NCBI RefSeq assembly: GCF_037023725.1
Contig: NZ_CP146077.1
Span: 506,001 to 570,000, forward strand
Direction: 5' to 3'
DNA: 64,000 nt
From: Pseudomonas bubulae
GTDB lineage: Bacteria; Pseudomonadota; Gammaproteobacteria; Pseudomonadales; Pseudomonadaceae
Below the pieces are notes generated by a model, which saw nothing but the letters and a program-made list of their open reading frames with translations, was not told the origin of the DNA and made no database searches. The first letter of the stretch is position 1. Every line of letters begins with the position of its first letter. Below, piece after piece: positions 63,760 to 64,000 of this stretch. Position numbers and translations under genes: made by a program.

Positions 63760-64000
63760 ATGGTCGAGCACGTCAAGAAGCCGCGTGGCGCACACCTGAA
63801 CGAACAGCGACTGCGCCAGGTATTCGTAGCCACAGCCTTGCTGGCCAGCCTGGGAGGCCCGCTGCAAGCCAGTGCCCAGACCGCAACTGCGGCCACGCCC
63901 GGCACGTCCCAGCACACCCGCCAGGTCAGCGTGGACGTCAGGGCCCAGGACCTCGATCAGGCGCTCACCCAGTTTGCCGATCAAGCCGATTTGCACCTGC
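63760..64000 (+). CDS. TonB-dependent siderophore receptor (5' end only)
   Basis: The frame starts at ATG 63760 (AAGGA 12 bp upstream) and runs off the window; about 80 residues are visible. A signal peptide with a basic extended N-terminus (MVEHVKKPRGAHLNEQRL, then VFVATALLASLGGPLQASAQ) leads to a secretin/TonB short N-terminal (STN) signalling domain (VSVDVRAQDLDQALTQFADQ). The STN domain is the marker of a transducer receptor that talks to FecR. The siderophore is unknown because the barrel is not in the window. Confidence 0.9.
   Translation, partial: MVEHVKKPRGAHLNEQRLRQVFVATALLASLGGPLQASAQTATAATPGTSQHTRQVSVDVRAQDLDQALTQFADQADLHL

Overview
The window looks like chromosomal DNA of a Pseudomonas, probably of the P. 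fluorescens/P. fragi side of the genus rather than P. aeruginosa. The evidence is the gene order, which closely follows, as I remember it, the P. aeruginosa block pepP-ygfB-zapA-ssrS ... glpT ... ubiD ... rho-trxA ... ppx/ppk ... algP ... algQ ... hemY-hemX-hemD-hemC-algR / argH. The protein families are typical of the genus, the GC content is fairly high, and there are several copies of the GTGGGAGCGGGCTTGC type REP element. Species is not determinable here.

Layout. 1-3.5 kb: pepP (3' end cut off by the window edge), a UPF0149/YgfB protein, a divergent ZapB-like/ZapA pair, 6S RNA and 5-formyl-THF cyclo-ligase. 3.5-9.5 kb: a 49-residue membrane protein, an EVE-domain protein and a three-gene HlyD / RbbA-type ABC / ABC permease operon. 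9.5-18 kb: a FliL-like periplasmic protein, a small exported protein, glpT, a ChaC-like cyclotransferase, a PagP-like outer-membrane beta-barrel, a ferredoxin-reductase overlapping ubiD, and an O-acyltransferase. 18-28 kb: rho, trxA, a GntR regulator with a polar amino-acid ABC importer, and convergent ppx and ppk. 28-36.8 kb: DedA, a sterol-desaturase-like enzyme, ElbB, a YaiI protein, a cytochrome c/FTR1 iron permease, and a four-gene envelope operon (COG3014-type lipoprotein, YcfL, LpoB, CsgG-like). 36.8-42 kb: a LysR/isochorismatase pair, LysE, MscS and an ABC-F ATPase. 42-52.5 kb: the alg/hem region (algP, FKBP, rsd/algQ, dsbB, hemYXDC, algR) and argH. 52.5-61.5 kb: a GST, a small acidic protein, a GGDEF/EAL protein, a delta-9 desaturase, an HDOD protein, and gabT/gabD. 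61.5-64 kb: tRNA-Arg, tRNA-Ser, then fecI-fecR and the start of a TonB-dependent receptor.

Most of this is conserved housekeeping DNA. There is no integrase, transposase, prophage, CRISPR array or obvious defence island. The most interesting points are: (i) the AlgZ/FimS sensor kinase that normally sits between algR and argH is absent, and the AlgR receiver has lost its conserved Thr; (ii) a PagP-like barrel carries Asn where enteric PagP has its active-site Asp; (iii) the four-gene envelope lipoprotein/LpoB/CsgG-like operon lies in a genus whose known PBP1b activator is a different protein, LpoP; (iv) the two adjacent but unrelated tRNA genes share a downstream hairpin; and (v) the C-terminus of the HDOD protein is read out of an intergenic repeat.
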